A DNA stretch of 64,000 nt from JBCCOW01 sp038749105 (GTDB taxonomy: Bacteria; Planctomycetota; Phycisphaerae; Phycisphaerales; Phycisphaeraceae): positions 1 to 64,000 of the forward strand of contig JBCDIM010000001.1 in assembly GCA_038749105.1 (NCBI GenBank), given 5' to 3'. The notes beneath the pieces are model-generated. The model had not been told where the DNA came from. It saw nothing but the letters and a program-made list of their open reading frames with translations, and did not search any database. A program made the position numbers and the translations under genes. Positions 1 through 9,482 of the stretch are shown here, one piece after another (the first letter of the stretch is position 1; every line of letters begins with the position of its first letter).

Positions 1-765
1 GCCTCCATCGCCGACAACAACACCCTCCGCATCCTTGGCAACGCCGCGCTCGAAGGCGACGACGCCCCCGCCGCCCGCAGCACCAACGGCTCCCGACGAT
101 CCAACACCACCCAGAGCTTCGCCGCCACCGTCGCGGTCTCCGGCTCCCAGCTCGCCTCCAAACAGGCCGCCATCGAAGACGAGATGGACTACCAGAAGTC
201 CGAACGCCTCCGTGAACTCGCCCGTGACCTCGAGAACTGCGTGATCAACGGCGTCGCCCCCGCCGCCAACCCCCAAGGCTCCGGCACCGTCCGTCGGACC
301 ATGCAGGGCATCGTCCCCTTCCTCGCCAGCCAGGCCACCGACGCCGCGACCGCCGCCCTCACCGAGCCCATGCTCAACACCGCGCTCCGCGGCGTCTGGG
401 ACAACTCGTCCGGCCGCATCGACACCATCGTCGTCTCCGGCTTCCAGAAGCGCGCCATCAACGGCTTCATCACCAGCTCCCGCGGCTTCGACGGCAACGA
501 CACCCGCTTCCGCGACCTCGTCTCCGTCTACGAGTCCGACTTCGGCGTCTGCCGCGTCGTCCTCTCCCGCTGGGTCCCCGCCGACACCGTGCTGCTCCTC
601 GACAGCTCCCGCATCGACGTGCTCCCCCTCGCCGGCCGCTCGTTCCAGTACCAACCCCTGGCGAAGACCGGCGACCGCGAGGCCGGCCAGGTCCTCGGCG
701 AATACACGCTCGAGCTCCGCAACCCCGGCGCCCACACCGTGATCCGCAACCTCGCCACCGCCTAA
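1..765 (+). CDS. Major capsid protein, DUF5309/SU10 type (5' end outside window)
   Basis: The reading frame is open from the first base, so the N-terminus lies upstream of the window; 254 residues are visible. It is the structural shell protein of a tailed phage or phage-like particle. The family signature is the stretch with ELARDLENCVINGV followed by IDTIVVSGFQKRAINGF, and a C-terminal part rich in beta strands that covers 'VLLLDSSRIDVLPLAGRSF' and 'AGQVLGEYTLELRNPGAHTVI'. This matches the SU10/DUF5309 capsid family as I know it. It heads a run of same-strand structural genes, so terminase, portal and protease genes would be expected upstream. There is no sign of decay in the visible part. 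An ATG at 184 is internal and not a likely start. Confidence 0.8.
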   Translation, partial: ASIADNNTLRILGNAALEGDDAPAARSTNGSRRSNTTQSFAATVAVSGSQLASKQAAIEDEMDYQKSERLRELARDLENCVINGVAPAANPQGSGTVRRTMQGIVPFLASQATDAATAALTEPMLNTALRGVWDNSSGRIDTIVVSGFQKRAINGFITSSRGFDGNDTRFRDLVSVYESDFGVCRVVLSRWVPADTVLLLDSSRIDVLPLAGRSFQYQPLAKTGDREAGQVLGEYTLELRNPGAHTVIRNLATA

Positions 766-855
766 CCCACAACCCGACCCCTCCCCCTCCTGGGGGTCGC
801 GCACCCCACCGCGCGGCCCCCTTTCCCTCGCTTCGAAACCACGGGTGCCGACTCC

Positions 856-1506
856 ATGCTCTTCTCTACCGACCGCGACCTGCTACTCCACGAGCCCCAG
901 CTCTTCAATGACGTCCCCTGGCTCGCCCAGCAACGCGTGAACGTGACCGATGCGGAGTTCGACAGCCAGGACCCCACCGTGGTCTCTTCCATCGACGCCG
1001 ACTTCACCGCCGCCGGTGTCGAGCCCAGCAACATCGTCCTCATCAACCGGACCCCACACGAAGTCATCACCCGGCAGGACAGCAATACCCTCACCGTCTC
1101 GCTACCCCGAGTCCGTACGAACAACTCGGCCGTGCCACCCACCATCACCGGACCCAACCACACACTGCAAGCCCGCACGTTCGCACCACAGGCCCAACTG
1201 GTCCACGACGAGCTGCTCACGCTCCTGGGCATGGCCCCCGACGATCCGACCCACGGCCTCACCGACGAGAACGTCATTTCTCTCACCACTGCCGCCCGCC
1301 TCGAAACACTCGGAACTCTGCAACGCATCTACGCCGCGGCAGCCGCGATCACCGAAAACCACGAGCCGTTCTTTGCTCGGGCTGAACGCTACCGCCGGGC
1401 CTACCAGCACGCCCTCCGCACCTCGACGCTCCTGATCGACACCAACCACGACGGCTACCCCGAGCAGCGTCGCTCCCCTGCGATCACCCACCTCCGCCGT
1501 GCCTGA
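856..1506 (+). CDS. Hypothetical phage-like structural protein (head-tail region)
   Basis: 216 residues, directly after the capsid gene and in the same direction. I do not recognise a family. The first ~120 residues look beta-rich and the second half looks helical (LETLGTLQRIYAAAAAITE), ending in a basic tail. There is no signal peptide or membrane segment. Position right after a capsid gene is where tailed phages usually keep head completion or head-tail connector proteins, so that role is possible but rests on context only. Start ATG at 856; no clear Shine-Dalgarno site. Confidence 0.55.
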   Translation: MLFSTDRDLLLHEPQLFNDVPWLAQQRVNVTDAEFDSQDPTVVSSIDADFTAAGVEPSNIVLINRTPHEVITRQDSNTLTVSLPRVRTNNSAVPPTITGPNHTLQARTFAPQAQLVHDELLTLLGMAPDDPTHGLTDENVISLTTAARLETLGTLQRIYAAAAAITENHEPFFARAERYRRAYQHALRTSTLLIDTNHDGYPEQRRSPAITHLRRA

Positions 1507-1527
1507 ACCTCATCCGATCGGTCGCAC

Positions 1528-1893
1528 ATGATCACCTTCGCCGAACAAGCCCTCTTCAGCTCAGGCCCCCACGCCCTCCACCTCGGTCCGCTCAATGCAC
1601 AGCTTTCAGAACACATCAATACCCACCCGCCCGCCATCGTCACACGCCAGGGTCGACAGGGCAGGATCCTGACCCAGGTCGGCACACTGGTCGCCGACTC
1701 CCTCAGCGAGTTGCTCACACAAACCCTCGCGATAGAAGCGTTCGTCGCCGGGCCACCGCACACCCTCGACGACGGGCTCGGCCAGCAGTTCCCCAACACG
1801 CTGCTCATCCAGGCCGACTTCGACGCCCCTCAAGCCCTCGGGCCCCGCTTCCGCCGTAACTACCGACTCAGCTACCGACACCTGACGCCGTAG
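1528..1893 (+). CDS. Hypothetical small phage-like structural protein
   Basis: 121 residues, 21 bp after the previous stop and in the same orientation. No family recognised. The sequence alternates short strands and turns and ends with ARG/TYR-rich FRRNYRLSYRHLTP. The size and location fit a tail-completion or connector protein of a phage-like particle, which is inference from gene order only. Confidence 0.5.
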   Translation: MITFAEQALFSSGPHALHLGPLNAQLSEHINTHPPAIVTRQGRQGRILTQVGTLVADSLSELLTQTLAIEAFVAGPPHTLDDGLGQQFPNTLLIQADFDAPQALGPRFRRNYRLSYRHLTP

Positions 1894-1921
1894 CCCTAAC
1901 CCGCTCTGGCCCAGATCCAAG

Positions 1922-2593
1922 ATGCCCGCGATCTCCCAAACCCCATTCCGGCTTGTCCTGGCCCGCCCCGTGCTCACGCCTGCCGGTGACCACACGACGC
2001 TCGTCCACCTGAGCTGGTTCTTCGCCGACGACACGCCATCCCCCGGCCTGATCCAGGTCTATCTCGATTACAAACGCTACGCCACGCTCCCGCCCCAACC
2101 CAACCACACCTGGCTTAGCCTCGACCGCAGCCAACCCCACACCATCGAGCTCCTCGCGGTCTCCCGAGACCAAGCCGACCAGGACCTCCAAAGCCAACTC
2201 AAGACCTGGTCTCCGCCGTACACCCTGCAACCCCGGCTCGACCTCGAGCGCGACCTCGACGCCCCGATTAGCGCCACCGTGTCGGTCTCCAAAGACCAGG
2301 GACAGACCCTCGCCGCCTCACTGGTCTGGCCCAACCACACCCCGCGTGGGGGCTTCGGCTCGCTCTTCGGGGTCAGCGCCTTCGGGATCGACAACGCCGC
2401 CTCTCCAGGCCTCGGCCTCGCGCCCCTCGCGCAGGGCCCACTCGACCTCGACAACACCTCGCTCAACCCCGAACTCACCACTCTCCAAGCCGGATCACAC
2501 GCCGTCCAGATCGCCTACTCCCACCGACCCGGTGAACTGACTCAAGCCCAGGTCTTGATCGACCCACCGCTTCACACCACGCCCAGCAACTAG
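1922..2593 (+). CDS. Hypothetical beta-rich phage-like protein
   Basis: 223 residues, no recognised family. The first ~80 residues (LIQVYLDYKRYATLPP, HTIELLAVSRDQADQD) look like a fibronectin-III or other beta-sandwich fold, common in tail and fibre proteins. The remainder is low in charge and rich in Gly, Leu and Pro. No signal peptide, so secretion by Sec is unlikely. It lies between the capsid-proximal genes and the fibre-like genes, which suggests a tail component. Confidence 0.5.
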   Translation: MPAISQTPFRLVLARPVLTPAGDHTTLVHLSWFFADDTPSPGLIQVYLDYKRYATLPPQPNHTWLSLDRSQPHTIELLAVSRDQADQDLQSQLKTWSPPYTLQPRLDLERDLDAPISATVSVSKDQGQTLAASLVWPNHTPRGGFGSLFGVSAFGIDNAASPGLGLAPLAQGPLDLDNTSLNPELTTLQAGSHAVQIAYSHRPGELTQAQVLIDPPLHTTPSN

Positions 2594-2620
2594 CTCCGCA
2601 CGCAAGCCCAACACAAACGC

Positions 2621-3787
2621 ATGGAAACCTATCCCACCGACGCCAACCTGCTGGCCCAGACCACCGACCCCTCTGTGGGCTTCGACCATATCCCAACCGG
2701 GACGACGCCCTACCACCTGCACTTCCGCCGACTCGTCCAGCGCCTCGGCCTCGCCGCCGCACGGGCCAACGACCTCCGCGTCTATGAAGACGGCCCGCTT
2801 TCCGTCGGCGTCTACCCCGGACGCTGCCTCATCGCCGATCAGCCGCACGACATCCCCGCTCAATCCGGCATTGCGCTGACTGCCAGCGTCACGACCCGCC
2901 TCTACCTCGATTCGGCCGCGACGCTACAGGCCACCACCGACTCGTTCCCGTCCGACCGCTCCACACACCTCCGCCTGGCCGAGGTCATCACCGACGACCA
3001 GATCATTACCCAGATCACTGACCTCCGCGGCGAATCGCTGTACCAGGCTCCATCGCCCGCACTGCTCGGGCTCACCGCCACCGCCGACGAAATCAACCAG
3101 GCCCTCAGCGGCATCGACCCGTCGGTCAACGCGGCGTTCCTCAACATCCTGACCGGCGGCCCATCCCAGACCGCCGACTCACTCCATCAGCACCTCACCA
3201 CCACCCAATCGATCGACGGCCGCGCCTCCATCGTCATGGCAAACCTGACCGGGGATCCGTCCGCCACCGTGTCGCTCCAGTTCTCGCTGCCGTTCCTCCA
3301 GCCCGCCCCCACGCTCCTCGAGCTCGCCCCGGATCACACACACCTCCAGCAGAACACGCCCCAGGCCACCTACCCCCTGGTCGGTTCGACCCATCTCCAC
3401 CACACCCACCCCGGCCCGCTCACCGCATCGTCGATCGGCTCACTCCTCGGTGCGGTTCCGATCAGCGGGACGGTCGTCGATGTGATCGTCTCGATCGCCA
3501 ACAACACCCAGTCCACCACCACGACCGACGGCATCGCCGCCACCGTCTACGCCAACGGGCAGGCCCTGACCTCGACCCCTCCCAGCATCACCGCTGTCGA
3601 TGGCTCGGGCTTCCGCTGCACCGACGCCGGCGACGGCACCCCCGCACAGATCAACGCCACCCACGCCAACGTCAACCGCGGCGACCTGCTCACCGTCGAT
3701 CTCACCCTGACCGACACCGGCCCGATCAGCCAAGACCCCGCCGACGTTGCGGTACTCGTGGTGCTCCGTCCCGACACCCCCGAGTAG
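2621..3787 (+). CDS. Tail-fibre-like protein with N-terminal repeat module
   Basis: 388 residues. Residues ~1-150 form a module (TTDPSVGFDHIPTGTTPYH..., THLRLAEVITDDQIITQITDLRG) that recurs in the next gene, so the two share an ancestor. The pattern of a G-rich start, 'RCLIAD', and a closing LRLAEV...ITDLR is typical of N-terminal parts of phage tail-fibre or baseplate-wedge accessory proteins. The C-terminal ~230 residues are beta-rich and Thr/Asp-rich without a recognised domain. A role in a tail or fibre is likely but the exact part is unknown. Confidence 0.55.
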   Translation: METYPTDANLLAQTTDPSVGFDHIPTGTTPYHLHFRRLVQRLGLAAARANDLRVYEDGPLSVGVYPGRCLIADQPHDIPAQSGIALTASVTTRLYLDSAATLQATTDSFPSDRSTHLRLAEVITDDQIITQITDLRGESLYQAPSPALLGLTATADEINQALSGIDPSVNAAFLNILTGGPSQTADSLHQHLTTTQSIDGRASIVMANLTGDPSATVSLQFSLPFLQPAPTLLELAPDHTHLQQNTPQATYPLVGSTHLHHTHPGPLTASSIGSLLGAVPISGTVVDVIVSIANNTQSTTTTDGIAATVYANGQALTSTPPSITAVDGSGFRCTDAGDGTPAQINATHANVNRGDLLTVDLTLTDTGPISQDPADVAVLVVLRPDTPE

Positions 3788-3822
3788 CCCGCCCCCAACG
3801 CACTCCACACGGCAGAAACCCC

Positions 3823-4266
3823 ATGCACGCATCCCTTAACTCTCAACAGATCGACGCCTTAGTGGATACCGCCGACCCCGGCACGGGCATCACCTACCCC
3901 GAGGTGGGCCTCCAGCCGTATCACGCCTGGCTCATCGACACGCTTCACCGTCTAGCGCGGGCATCGGTCCCGCAGTTCCGCGTCGGTCCCGCCGATCCCG
4001 CGCAACCCGCCGTCGTCTACGCCGCGCCGGGCAGGGCGGTCCTCGATCAGGCAACCCTTGAATTCGCGGGACAAACCCTCGACCTCGCTGCCTGGAACAA
4101 CCAGACCGCCAGGGTCGCACTCATCGATAACGCCGGTCTGGCTGAAGTCGCCGCCGACGCAGACTGGCCTTCAGCCACCCACCTCAAGCTCGCCGAGGTC
4201 ACGCTCAGTCAAGGCAGCGTGACACAGATCGTCGACCATCGGCTACAGCCGCTGTTCTCCGCTTGA
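3823..4266 (+). CDS. Short paralogue of the upstream fibre N-terminal module
   Basis: 147 residues, equivalent to only the N-terminal module of the preceding gene: 'DTADPGTGITYPEVGLQPYH' matches 'TTDPSVGFDHIPTGTTPYH', and 'THLKLAEVTLSQGSVTQIVDHR' matches 'THLRLAEVITDDQIITQITDLR'. The C-terminal beta-rich region is missing. It is intact, with its own start and stop, so it reads as a separate tail or fibre accessory protein made by tandem duplication and divergence. Confidence 0.55.
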   Translation: MHASLNSQQIDALVDTADPGTGITYPEVGLQPYHAWLIDTLHRLARASVPQFRVGPADPAQPAVVYAAPGRAVLDQATLEFAGQTLDLAAWNNQTARVALIDNAGLAEVAADADWPSATHLKLAEVTLSQGSVTQIVDHRLQPLFSA

Positions 4267-4324
4267 ACCCAACAGGTTTCACCATCGGGCATCGACCAGC
4301 CCTAATCGACCTCACCTACGAACC

Positions 4325-5638
4325 ATGCTGTTTCACCCCGACTTTAACCCTTCGGCCTTTGCCGAGTTCACCCAGGGCCCTGCAGCACTCGACGGCTTCC
4401 GCAGTGCTGTGCTCACGCTAAACCCCGACGCCTTCTTCCGCTTCTCCGAACCCGCCGACAGCCCCACATCATCCGACCTGACCAACCAACAGGCCGATGC
4501 CACACACCATGACGGCGTGATCACCGGCGCTCCATCATCCCTGCCGCTCGACCCGGACCGCGCTGTGGCTTTCACCGGCGACGGTGCGTACACCCGTTCT
4601 CCACTGGTAGCCCCGCCTGCCGACGACTTCACTATCAACCTTCGCTTCAAACCCGGCCAGCAGAGCACCAGCCCGGACAGATTGTTCCTCCAATCAAGCA
4701 CACCCGGACAGGCCATCCTGATCCAGGCTGAGCAATACCACACGCAAACGCTCGGCACTTCACAGGCTTCGTGGACGCTCATCAACGAAGGATCGAACGG
4801 ATCAGCCCTTCAAGCCTTACCCGACATCGTCACGGCCTTCGACACGGACTACGCCACCCAGAGCCCCCGACTAGATTACTCCATCAACTTCAAGCAATCG
4901 GGCCTGCACTATGTGTGGGTCTACGGGCGGGGCACCGTGTCCTCGACAAGCCAAAGCGACTCGGTCCACACAGGCCTTAACCAAACCCCCACACCCAGCG
5001 GCGAACGCATCGCCCAATTCCAAAGCACGCTCGGCTGGTCCAACACCAAGACCGACTCGACCCGCGCCAGCCTGACCATCCCCCAGCCCGGGGTCCACAG
5101 CCTGTCGGTCTGGATGCGTGAAGACGGGTTTGTCTTCGACCGCATCCTGCTCACTACCGACCCGGAATACGACCCGCGGATCGACGCGCTCCCCGCCGAC
5201 GCCATTGACCGGGACTCGGCCATCCGACCCCTGCTCGCCGGTTACGCAAGCGGCCGGATCGATCCCGAGGAGCCTGGCCTCCACCTCTCGTTGCTAAATG
5301 CGGCAGACGACCTCGCAACACTCCGCTATCAGCTCGGCCAGCAAAACGAACACGACGTAACCGCCAGCATCACCACGGAGCAGTGGCACTCCCTCACCCT
5401 CCAACGGGATGGCGGGATGAGCAAACTGTTCCTCAACGGCCAGCTGATTCATACAGGGACCGCGGGCGCCCTGAGCCTGTCACACCCGATCGACCTCGGC
5501 GGCAGCCCGCGCGACGACGTGGCCGGCTTCCGATTCGCCAACACTCAACTCGACGAGCTCGCCTATTTCAGTCGCTCACTAAGCCCTTCCGGGATCCTCG
5601 ACCTGCACCGCCGAGCATCGGACGCTTTACATCCCTGA
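4325..5638 (+). CDS. LamG-like protein with embedded GH115-C-like carbohydrate-binding module
   Basis: 437 residues. Residues ~37-130 (DAFFRFSEP, VAFTGDGAYTRSP, DDFTINLRFKP) and ~310-430 (HSLTLQRDGGMSKLFLNGQ, IDLGGSPRDDVAGF, LDELAYFSRSL) look like the two halves of a concanavalin-A/LamG lectin domain. Between them (~135-285) sits a second beta-sandwich: LIQAEQYHT, 'RLDYSINFKQSGLHYVWVYG', 'GVHSLSVWMREDGFVFDRIL'. That pattern matches the C-terminal module of GH115-type glycoside hydrolases. No signal peptide. In this cluster it probably acts as a host-receptor or surface-glycan-binding part of the particle; the function is inferred. Confidence 0.65.
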   Translation: MLFHPDFNPSAFAEFTQGPAALDGFRSAVLTLNPDAFFRFSEPADSPTSSDLTNQQADATHHDGVITGAPSSLPLDPDRAVAFTGDGAYTRSPLVAPPADDFTINLRFKPGQQSTSPDRLFLQSSTPGQAILIQAEQYHTQTLGTSQASWTLINEGSNGSALQALPDIVTAFDTDYATQSPRLDYSINFKQSGLHYVWVYGRGTVSSTSQSDSVHTGLNQTPTPSGERIAQFQSTLGWSNTKTDSTRASLTIPQPGVHSLSVWMREDGFVFDRILLTTDPEYDPRIDALPADAIDRDSAIRPLLAGYASGRIDPEEPGLHLSLLNAADDLATLRYQLGQQNEHDVTASITTEQWHSLTLQRDGGMSKLFLNGQLIHTGTAGALSLSHPIDLGGSPRDDVAGFRFANTQLDELAYFSRSLSPSGILDLHRRASDALHP

Positions 5639-5640
5639 TC

Positions 5641-7818
5641 ATGACCACACTCCAACAAACGCCAGACGCCGCCTGCCCGGATTTCCCTGGCTCTGATTCC
5701 AGCGCCGCCCAAGGGCTTCGGCTCTCGATGGAAGCCGGCACTGATGGACAAGCCCTGACGCACAGCTTTTCAACGGGCGACAACCACTTCGAGGCGGTGT
5801 GTCTCTGCGCTCCGCAGCCCAACCTCGCCGGACCAGGATTCGTCCTCCTGCGCGGGTTCGACACCCTGGGTAATGAGTCCGTAAGACTCACGGTCATGCC
5901 CGACGATCAGGCGGTGCAACTCACGGTTCACCCTAGTCATGGGAACCCTGTCCAACTCACCGCCTTGATCCCCGCGGTCCCGCGCTGGGTATCGATCGGG
6001 TTCACCGTGATCGATAGCCCCTCACCAACTGCGGCGCTGAAGATTAACGGGCTCACCACCAGCTCCTTGCCCTTGCCCGAGCCGCCTCTCGCCACACAGA
6101 CCGTTCAGATCGGCGTCTGCCTCAAACACCACGACACCGCCGGCACGCTCGATCTCGATCAAGCCATCCTAAGCCAAGCGCTACTGCTCAACCCCATACC
6201 GCTGCCCCCGATCACCACCGAGCACGCCGACGACCCCGCCCGCTGGCTGGTTATCTACAACACCGACCTCGTCGACAGCGTCAGCTGGGCGGACCATTAC
6301 CGCGAGGCCCGTGGCGTCCCACATGCCAACCTGCTCGGTCTACCGCTACCTACCACACCCAGCATCAACGACGCGCAGTACCAAACGCTGCGGGCTTCCG
6401 TCATCGACTATCTCGACACAAACAAACTCCGCGACAGAATCCTGGGCCTGCTCACCGGATTCGGTGTCCCCGCCTTGGTTCAGCTGCCTCCTTCAGAACT
6501 GCCACTGCCCACCGCCAACTTGCTCGCCAGCGATGCAGAAGACTTCGCTCCCGTCGACAACCCCATCCACACGCCTTCTGGCACCGCCGGAAACCCTGCG
6601 TCCAACCTTCAACGCGCAACCGCCAAGGCCCTCGCCGCACCCAGCGGGTCGCCAAACCCGCTCCGCCTGTCTGCATCGATCGACGCCCCCGATCTCAATC
6701 AAGCGCTCGCGATCACAACGCATGCAATCCAGATATCCGAGCAAGGCCTTTCCGCGGACATCCCCGACCGCATCTGGATCGACCCCTACCCCGATCCGCT
6801 CGGGTCCGACCCGGCCATTCAGCAACAGCTGCTGAACTATTGGCAATCCATACACGGCGGCGCACTCCGCCTACCGATCACCCTGGCCGAACCGCCTGAC
6901 GCATCACAGACCGCTAAACGGTTCGACGATCTGACGGACGACACGATCTCTCTCACGCTCCGCTCAGACAGCCCACTCCCCACCCTGTTCGGCGCGTCAT
7001 CGGCGTCCCGTGCGTGCAGCCTCAACCTGCATCTCAATCCACCGGCACCCATCACCAGCTTCCGAGACACTCCTGTCAACAACTGGCTACAAGCCCCCCT
7101 TTCTGCCGGCTATGCCGCCGCGATTGCGCCGGTACTCAACTCGTCGCCTGCATACCGCCCCGACCCTGTCACGCTCTTCGATGCACTCAGGCAAGGCTTC
7201 TGCCTGGCCGAGGCGTTCGCCGTCTCGCTGCCCGCGCTGCGGACCGGCTATCTGCTCCTGGGCGACCCGCTCTTGAGCATCCCATTCCCGCAGTCCGGCT
7301 ACGACCGCTTCGGGCCATTCCCGGAATCGACCACGTTCCAAACGCTCGATCCCAACGGCCCTTTACACCGGATGCACGCCGCAGAGAACCCTTTCGATCT
7401 CAGTTCCAGCGATACCGCCGAAGGCCGGTACCTGATCCGCCGGGTCGATCGCCACGGCCGGTCCGACGCGGGGCTCCTGACCACCATGACCGCCGAGACA
7501 TCAAGCACGCCTGCACCCGCCTGGCCCGATACGCCGGGGTGGCCCGTGCTCCGGCTTGGCCCTCAGGTGCTCTTGGGTCTTGTCCTCATCTCAGCCCCGT
7601 CCCCGCAAACCCAAATCACCCTCGAGCAGGACCCCAGTCCCGAGGGTGTCCTACCTACCCCGGTCGTGATAACACCGGGCCAAACCCGGCTCTTGTACCC
7701 GTTACCCGTCCCTTCCGAACCGACCCGTTTCCGCTGGACCCTCACCGAACCGGGACGCGCACCGATCTCATCCGCGTGGTCCATGCCCGTGTCTCCCGAC
7801 AATCCCGTACACGCCTGA
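5641..7818 (+). CDS. TIGR03790-like protein with N-terminal LamG-like region
   Basis: 725 residues. The start is ATG 5641, two bases after the previous stop; upstream in-frame codons overlap the LamG gene and code a basic, unlikely sequence. Residues ~10-190 look like a LamG beta-sandwich (GPGFVLLRGFDTLGNESVRL, 'RWVSIGFTVIDSPSPTAALK'). Residues ~195-550 carry the TIGR03790 pattern: RWLVIYNTDLVDSVSWADHY, REARGVPHANLLGLPLP, ILGLLTGFGVPALVQLP and the closing YLLLGDPLLSIPFP. TIGR03790 is a family of unknown function, mostly seen as secreted proteins. Here there is no signal peptide, and it sits among phage tail-like genes, which is unusual. Confidence 0.65.
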   Translation: MTTLQQTPDAACPDFPGSDSSAAQGLRLSMEAGTDGQALTHSFSTGDNHFEAVCLCAPQPNLAGPGFVLLRGFDTLGNESVRLTVMPDDQAVQLTVHPSHGNPVQLTALIPAVPRWVSIGFTVIDSPSPTAALKINGLTTSSLPLPEPPLATQTVQIGVCLKHHDTAGTLDLDQAILSQALLLNPIPLPPITTEHADDPARWLVIYNTDLVDSVSWADHYREARGVPHANLLGLPLPTTPSINDAQYQTLRASVIDYLDTNKLRDRILGLLTGFGVPALVQLPPSELPLPTANLLASDAEDFAPVDNPIHTPSGTAGNPASNLQRATAKALAAPSGSPNPLRLSASIDAPDLNQALAITTHAIQISEQGLSADIPDRIWIDPYPDPLGSDPAIQQQLLNYWQSIHGGALRLPITLAEPPDASQTAKRFDDLTDDTISLTLRSDSPLPTLFGASSASRACSLNLHLNPPAPITSFRDTPVNNWLQAPLSAGYAAAIAPVLNSSPAYRPDPVTLFDALRQGFCLAEAFAVSLPALRTGYLLLGDPLLSIPFPQSGYDRFGPFPESTTFQTLDPNGPLHRMHAAENPFDLSSSDTAEGRYLIRRVDRHGRSDAGLLTTMTAETSSTPAPAWPDTPGWPVLRLGPQVLLGLVLISAPSPQTQITLEQDPSPEGVLPTPVVITPGQTRLLYPLPVPSEPTRFRWTLTEPGRAPISSAWSMPVSPDNPVHA

Positions 7819-7856
7819 CCGCGAAGCATCCACGCCCTCGCCCGACTGTCACGCTC

Positions 7857-9452
7857 ATGCAAGCCGCCGCCACGATTCCACCTCTAACCGATACCGTCCC
7901 GATCGACTCGACCCTCGCCGAAGCGGTCCTGTTCGTCGATGGCATCCCGCACCCCACCGCCAGGGTCATCGAGCTCTCCATCGCTTACCCAACGGACCGA
8001 CGCGAGGCTCTGATCGAGGTTGTCCCCACGCCGATCGTCGACGACGACCCCGCGACCCGACGCACCACGCCAACGCCAACAGTCTTCCCCGCGATCCAAA
8101 CCGCAGCGTCTGCCGTGCTCGCCCGACCGATCATTCTTACAGGCCTCTCGCAAGTCTGGCAGGTGCTCTGCTCGGGCCGGCTCATACTCACCGAGAGGCT
8201 CAATCAAGCCTCTTCCATTGCGAACACCTACAGGCTTCAAGACCGCTTCGCAGAAGCCTTGACCAACACGCCGCCGCCGGAATCGCGCACAGCCCTGCAA
8301 GCCGCCACCGCGTCGCACGAGGCACTTCACCGACTCGCTGAAGTCGCCGGCCTTCCCATCGACCTGACTTCGATCGAGAATCAGCCCCTCACCCAGCCCT
8401 TAGACGCCTTACAAACGCTGGACAGCCTCTTCGAGCAAATCCTGCTCCCTAACCGGCTGCACCTTCGCCTCCACCGAACACTCCAGTCGGACAGGCTCAC
8501 CGAGTTGCTCGCCGTCGTGCCCGATCGCTTCGCGCCACTCCACCGGCCGGGCGCTGGGTCCCGGCACTTCGTCACATCGGCTTCGACCCACACCGAGCCT
8601 CAACCCATCCTGCTGACCGCCGCTGGACAGCCACGCCGCACCGAATCAAGCTTCATGCTCCAGCCCGGTTTCTCCGCCGAGCTCATGTCGCAAGCAGACA
8701 GCTACTACAGCCCCAACACCTCACCCGACTGGCCGACCTACGCACCCGTCTTCCGCAGCTGGGCCCTTAATGAAGACCATGCAGACCCGAACGGCACCGC
8801 CTTCGATCTCGCGGCCTTCTTCAACGACCCCCAGGTCACACCCACCCCGCTGCGCTTCAACGACTGCCTTACCCTCGATACCGCCGGACGCCCGCTGCCC
8901 CCGCAGCTGGAAACCTCGTACGACGGCGGCACCAGCTATACCCTCAGCAGCGCTGGGTTCGAAGTGGCCTCAGACCGGGCCGCCATCACCCTCACCGACC
9001 CCACCCTACCCCCAGCCCTGCTCACCGCCGCCCGCAGCCAACAGCTCAGGCTCAGGCTTACCGCCTCACTCACCTCGCCGCGCCTCACTGAACAAACACG
9101 CTTCCGTGGCAACCCATTCCTCAACCCCACTCACGCCACCACGCTGCGGCACCCGGACCTGAGGTTCGACAGCCTCCACCCCGACTCGATCCACGCTCAG
9201 CGCGTCGCCACCGGCGCACTCCAGTCAGACACCCAGGACGACTCCTCCACACTACGCAGCCGGCTCATCGACGCCCTCACCGATAGCCCCTCCCAAGCGC
9301 GTAGCTCCCGCACACAGCTCAAACTCGCGGGCACGGATCTCGCCTACCACCCCGGTGACCGCATCCGTATCGACGACGCCACCCACCGCATCACCCGCAT
9401 CCGCTGCCGGTTCGATCACGCTCAGACCGAACTGACCCTGACCCCTGGCTGA
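7857..9452 (+). CDS. Tail-hub-like structural protein
   Basis: 531 residues from ATG 7857; the frame stays open far upstream but that part overlaps the preceding gene. The C-terminus (LKLAGTDLAYHPGDRIRIDD then ITRIRCRFDHAQTELTL) resembles the end of phage tail-hub or baseplate proteins, where a small OB-like domain reports on coordinate or axis geometry. The middle (PQLETSYDGGTSYTLSSAGF) is typical of beta-rich tail proteins. No signal peptide. It follows the fibre-like genes and precedes a one-TM protein, the usual end of a late structural block. Confidence 0.5.
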   Translation: MQAAATIPPLTDTVPIDSTLAEAVLFVDGIPHPTARVIELSIAYPTDRREALIEVVPTPIVDDDPATRRTTPTPTVFPAIQTAASAVLARPIILTGLSQVWQVLCSGRLILTERLNQASSIANTYRLQDRFAEALTNTPPPESRTALQAATASHEALHRLAEVAGLPIDLTSIENQPLTQPLDALQTLDSLFEQILLPNRLHLRLHRTLQSDRLTELLAVVPDRFAPLHRPGAGSRHFVTSASTHTEPQPILLTAAGQPRRTESSFMLQPGFSAELMSQADSYYSPNTSPDWPTYAPVFRSWALNEDHADPNGTAFDLAAFFNDPQVTPTPLRFNDCLTLDTAGRPLPPQLETSYDGGTSYTLSSAGFEVASDRAAITLTDPTLPPALLTAARSQQLRLRLTASLTSPRLTEQTRFRGNPFLNPTHATTLRHPDLRFDSLHPDSIHAQRVATGALQSDTQDDSSTLRSRLIDALTDSPSQARSSRTQLKLAGTDLAYHPGDRIRIDDATHRITRIRCRFDHAQTELTLTPG

Positions 9453-9482
9453 TCCCGCACCTCCCGAACACCAAGGCCCGCC

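Noticed and set aside
5383..5640. N-terminal extension of the TIGR03790-like protein, or a frameshift in the LamG gene
   Set aside because: The LamG gene reads intact to its own stop, and ATG 5641 follows two bases later. The extension is basic and shows no family match.
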